In this document: piece after piece, positions 4,716 through 5,016 of the stretch
Numbering within the stretch: the stretch's first letter is position 1
How the letters are laid out: every line of letters starts with the position of its first letter
NCBI GenBank assembly: GCA_934457235.1
Contig: CAKSHT010000154.1
Span: 1 to 5,016 of the forward strand
Direction: 5' to 3'
DNA from: an uncultured Oscillospiraceae bacterium
GTDB taxonomy: Bacteria > Bacillota > Clostridia > Oscillospirales > Ruminococcaceae
DNA length: 5,016 nt
Position numbers and translations under genes: made by a program
Notes under the pieces: generated by a model
Seen by the model: the letters and a program-made list of their open reading frames with translations, nothing else
What the model was told of the DNA's origin: nothing
Database searches by the model: none

Positions 4716-5016
4716 ACTTAATTTTCTGACATTCCTGATAGTCTGCCCGCTGGTTGGTCTTGCCGGATTCGTTGACGCGATTGCAGGCGGCGGAGGGTTC
4801 ATTTCACTGCCTGCATACCTGATTTCGGGAGTTCCTTCGATAAACGCGGTTGCAACGAACAAGATAAGCTCCGCAATGGGAACTACCCTCGCAACGATAC
4901 GCTACGGAAAAATGGGGTACATAAACGCTCGTACAACCGCACCGGCAGTGGCGCTTGCGCTGCTCGGCTCGTGGCTGGGCGCTGAGCTTGCAATGAAGCT
5001 CAGCGATGATATGATA
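4708..5016 (+). CDS. TSUP family (TauE/SafE, YfcA-like) membrane transporter, N-terminal part
   Basis: This multi-helix membrane protein is cut by the window end after 103 residues, in frame and intact so far. Family members are usually about 250 aa, so roughly 40% is visible. The opening helix LIVCPLVGLAGFVDAIAGGGG (10-30) carries the glycine-rich half of the TSUP repeat. The family wording LPAYLISGVP (34-43) and AVATNKISSAMGT (47-59), then an Arg-Tyr-Gly-Lys loop (65-68), continues into a second hydrophobic segment about 78-97. TSUP proteins move anions such as sulfite, sulfoacetate and organic sulfonates, or other carboxylates; the substrate here is unknown. The gene overlaps the end of the dehydrogenase gene by 8 nt, which suggests a linked role, for example export of a reduced hydroxyacid or uptake of its precursor. 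That link is inference. Confidence 0.9.
   Translation, partial: MVELNFLTFLIVCPLVGLAGFVDAIAGGGGFISLPAYLISGVPSINAVATNKISSAMGTTLATIRYGKMGYINARTTAPAVALALLGSWLGAELAMKLSDDMI

Noticed and set aside
1..5016. CRISPR array, tRNA/rRNA, insertion sequence or phage attachment site
   Set aside because: No spaced direct repeats, cloverleaf, rRNA-like tracts, transposase coding or flanking terminal repeats were seen on either strand.

Overview
The window looks like chromosomal DNA from a low-to-mid-GC Gram-positive anaerobe, most likely a Clostridia/Ruminococcaceae-type gut bacterium. The clues are a lipoprotein substrate-binding protein with a classic lipobox, strong AGGAGG-type Shine-Dalgarno sites, a consensus SigA promoter, AT-rich intergenic DNA around genes of roughly 50% GC, and protein wording typical of clostridial PAAT transporters. 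The taxon is inferred from style; no marker gene is present.

Layout. Positions 1-83 hold the last codons of an unidentified + strand gene. Positions 84-447 are a regulatory gap. It contains a weak intrinsic terminator (235-256), a perfect 11-bp dyad (301-330), an exact-consensus promoter TTGACA-N17-TATAAT (357-385) and a short leader with a 9-nt periodic GGA repeat that runs into the ribosome binding site. Positions 448-3729 are a complete polar amino acid ABC transporter operon: ATPase (448-1173), substrate-binding lipoprotein (1225-2124) and two different permeases (2192-2956 and 2956-3729, coupled by a TGATG overlap). A strong intercistronic hairpin follows the binding-protein gene (2142-2172), and a good intrinsic terminator closes the operon (3737-3765). 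Positions 3777-4715 encode a D-2-hydroxyacid dehydrogenase whose start lies only 11 nt past the U-tract. Its last codons overlap a TSUP (TauE/SafE-like) membrane transporter (4708 to the window edge).

How they work together. The lipoprotein captures an amino acid outside the cell, the two permeases form a heterodimeric channel, and an ATPase dimer powers import. The binding protein resembles the PEB1a/GluB group, so aspartate or glutamate is the favoured substrate, although glutamine cannot be excluded. The dehydrogenase and TSUP transporter form a second, translationally coupled unit. It may reduce a 2-oxoacid and move the product or a related anion across the membrane, fed either by read-through of the 3737-3765 terminator or by an unseen promoter. 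The genes belong to well-known families. The less ordinary material is regulatory: the promoter-proximal dyad, the GGA repeat leader and the hairpin placement.
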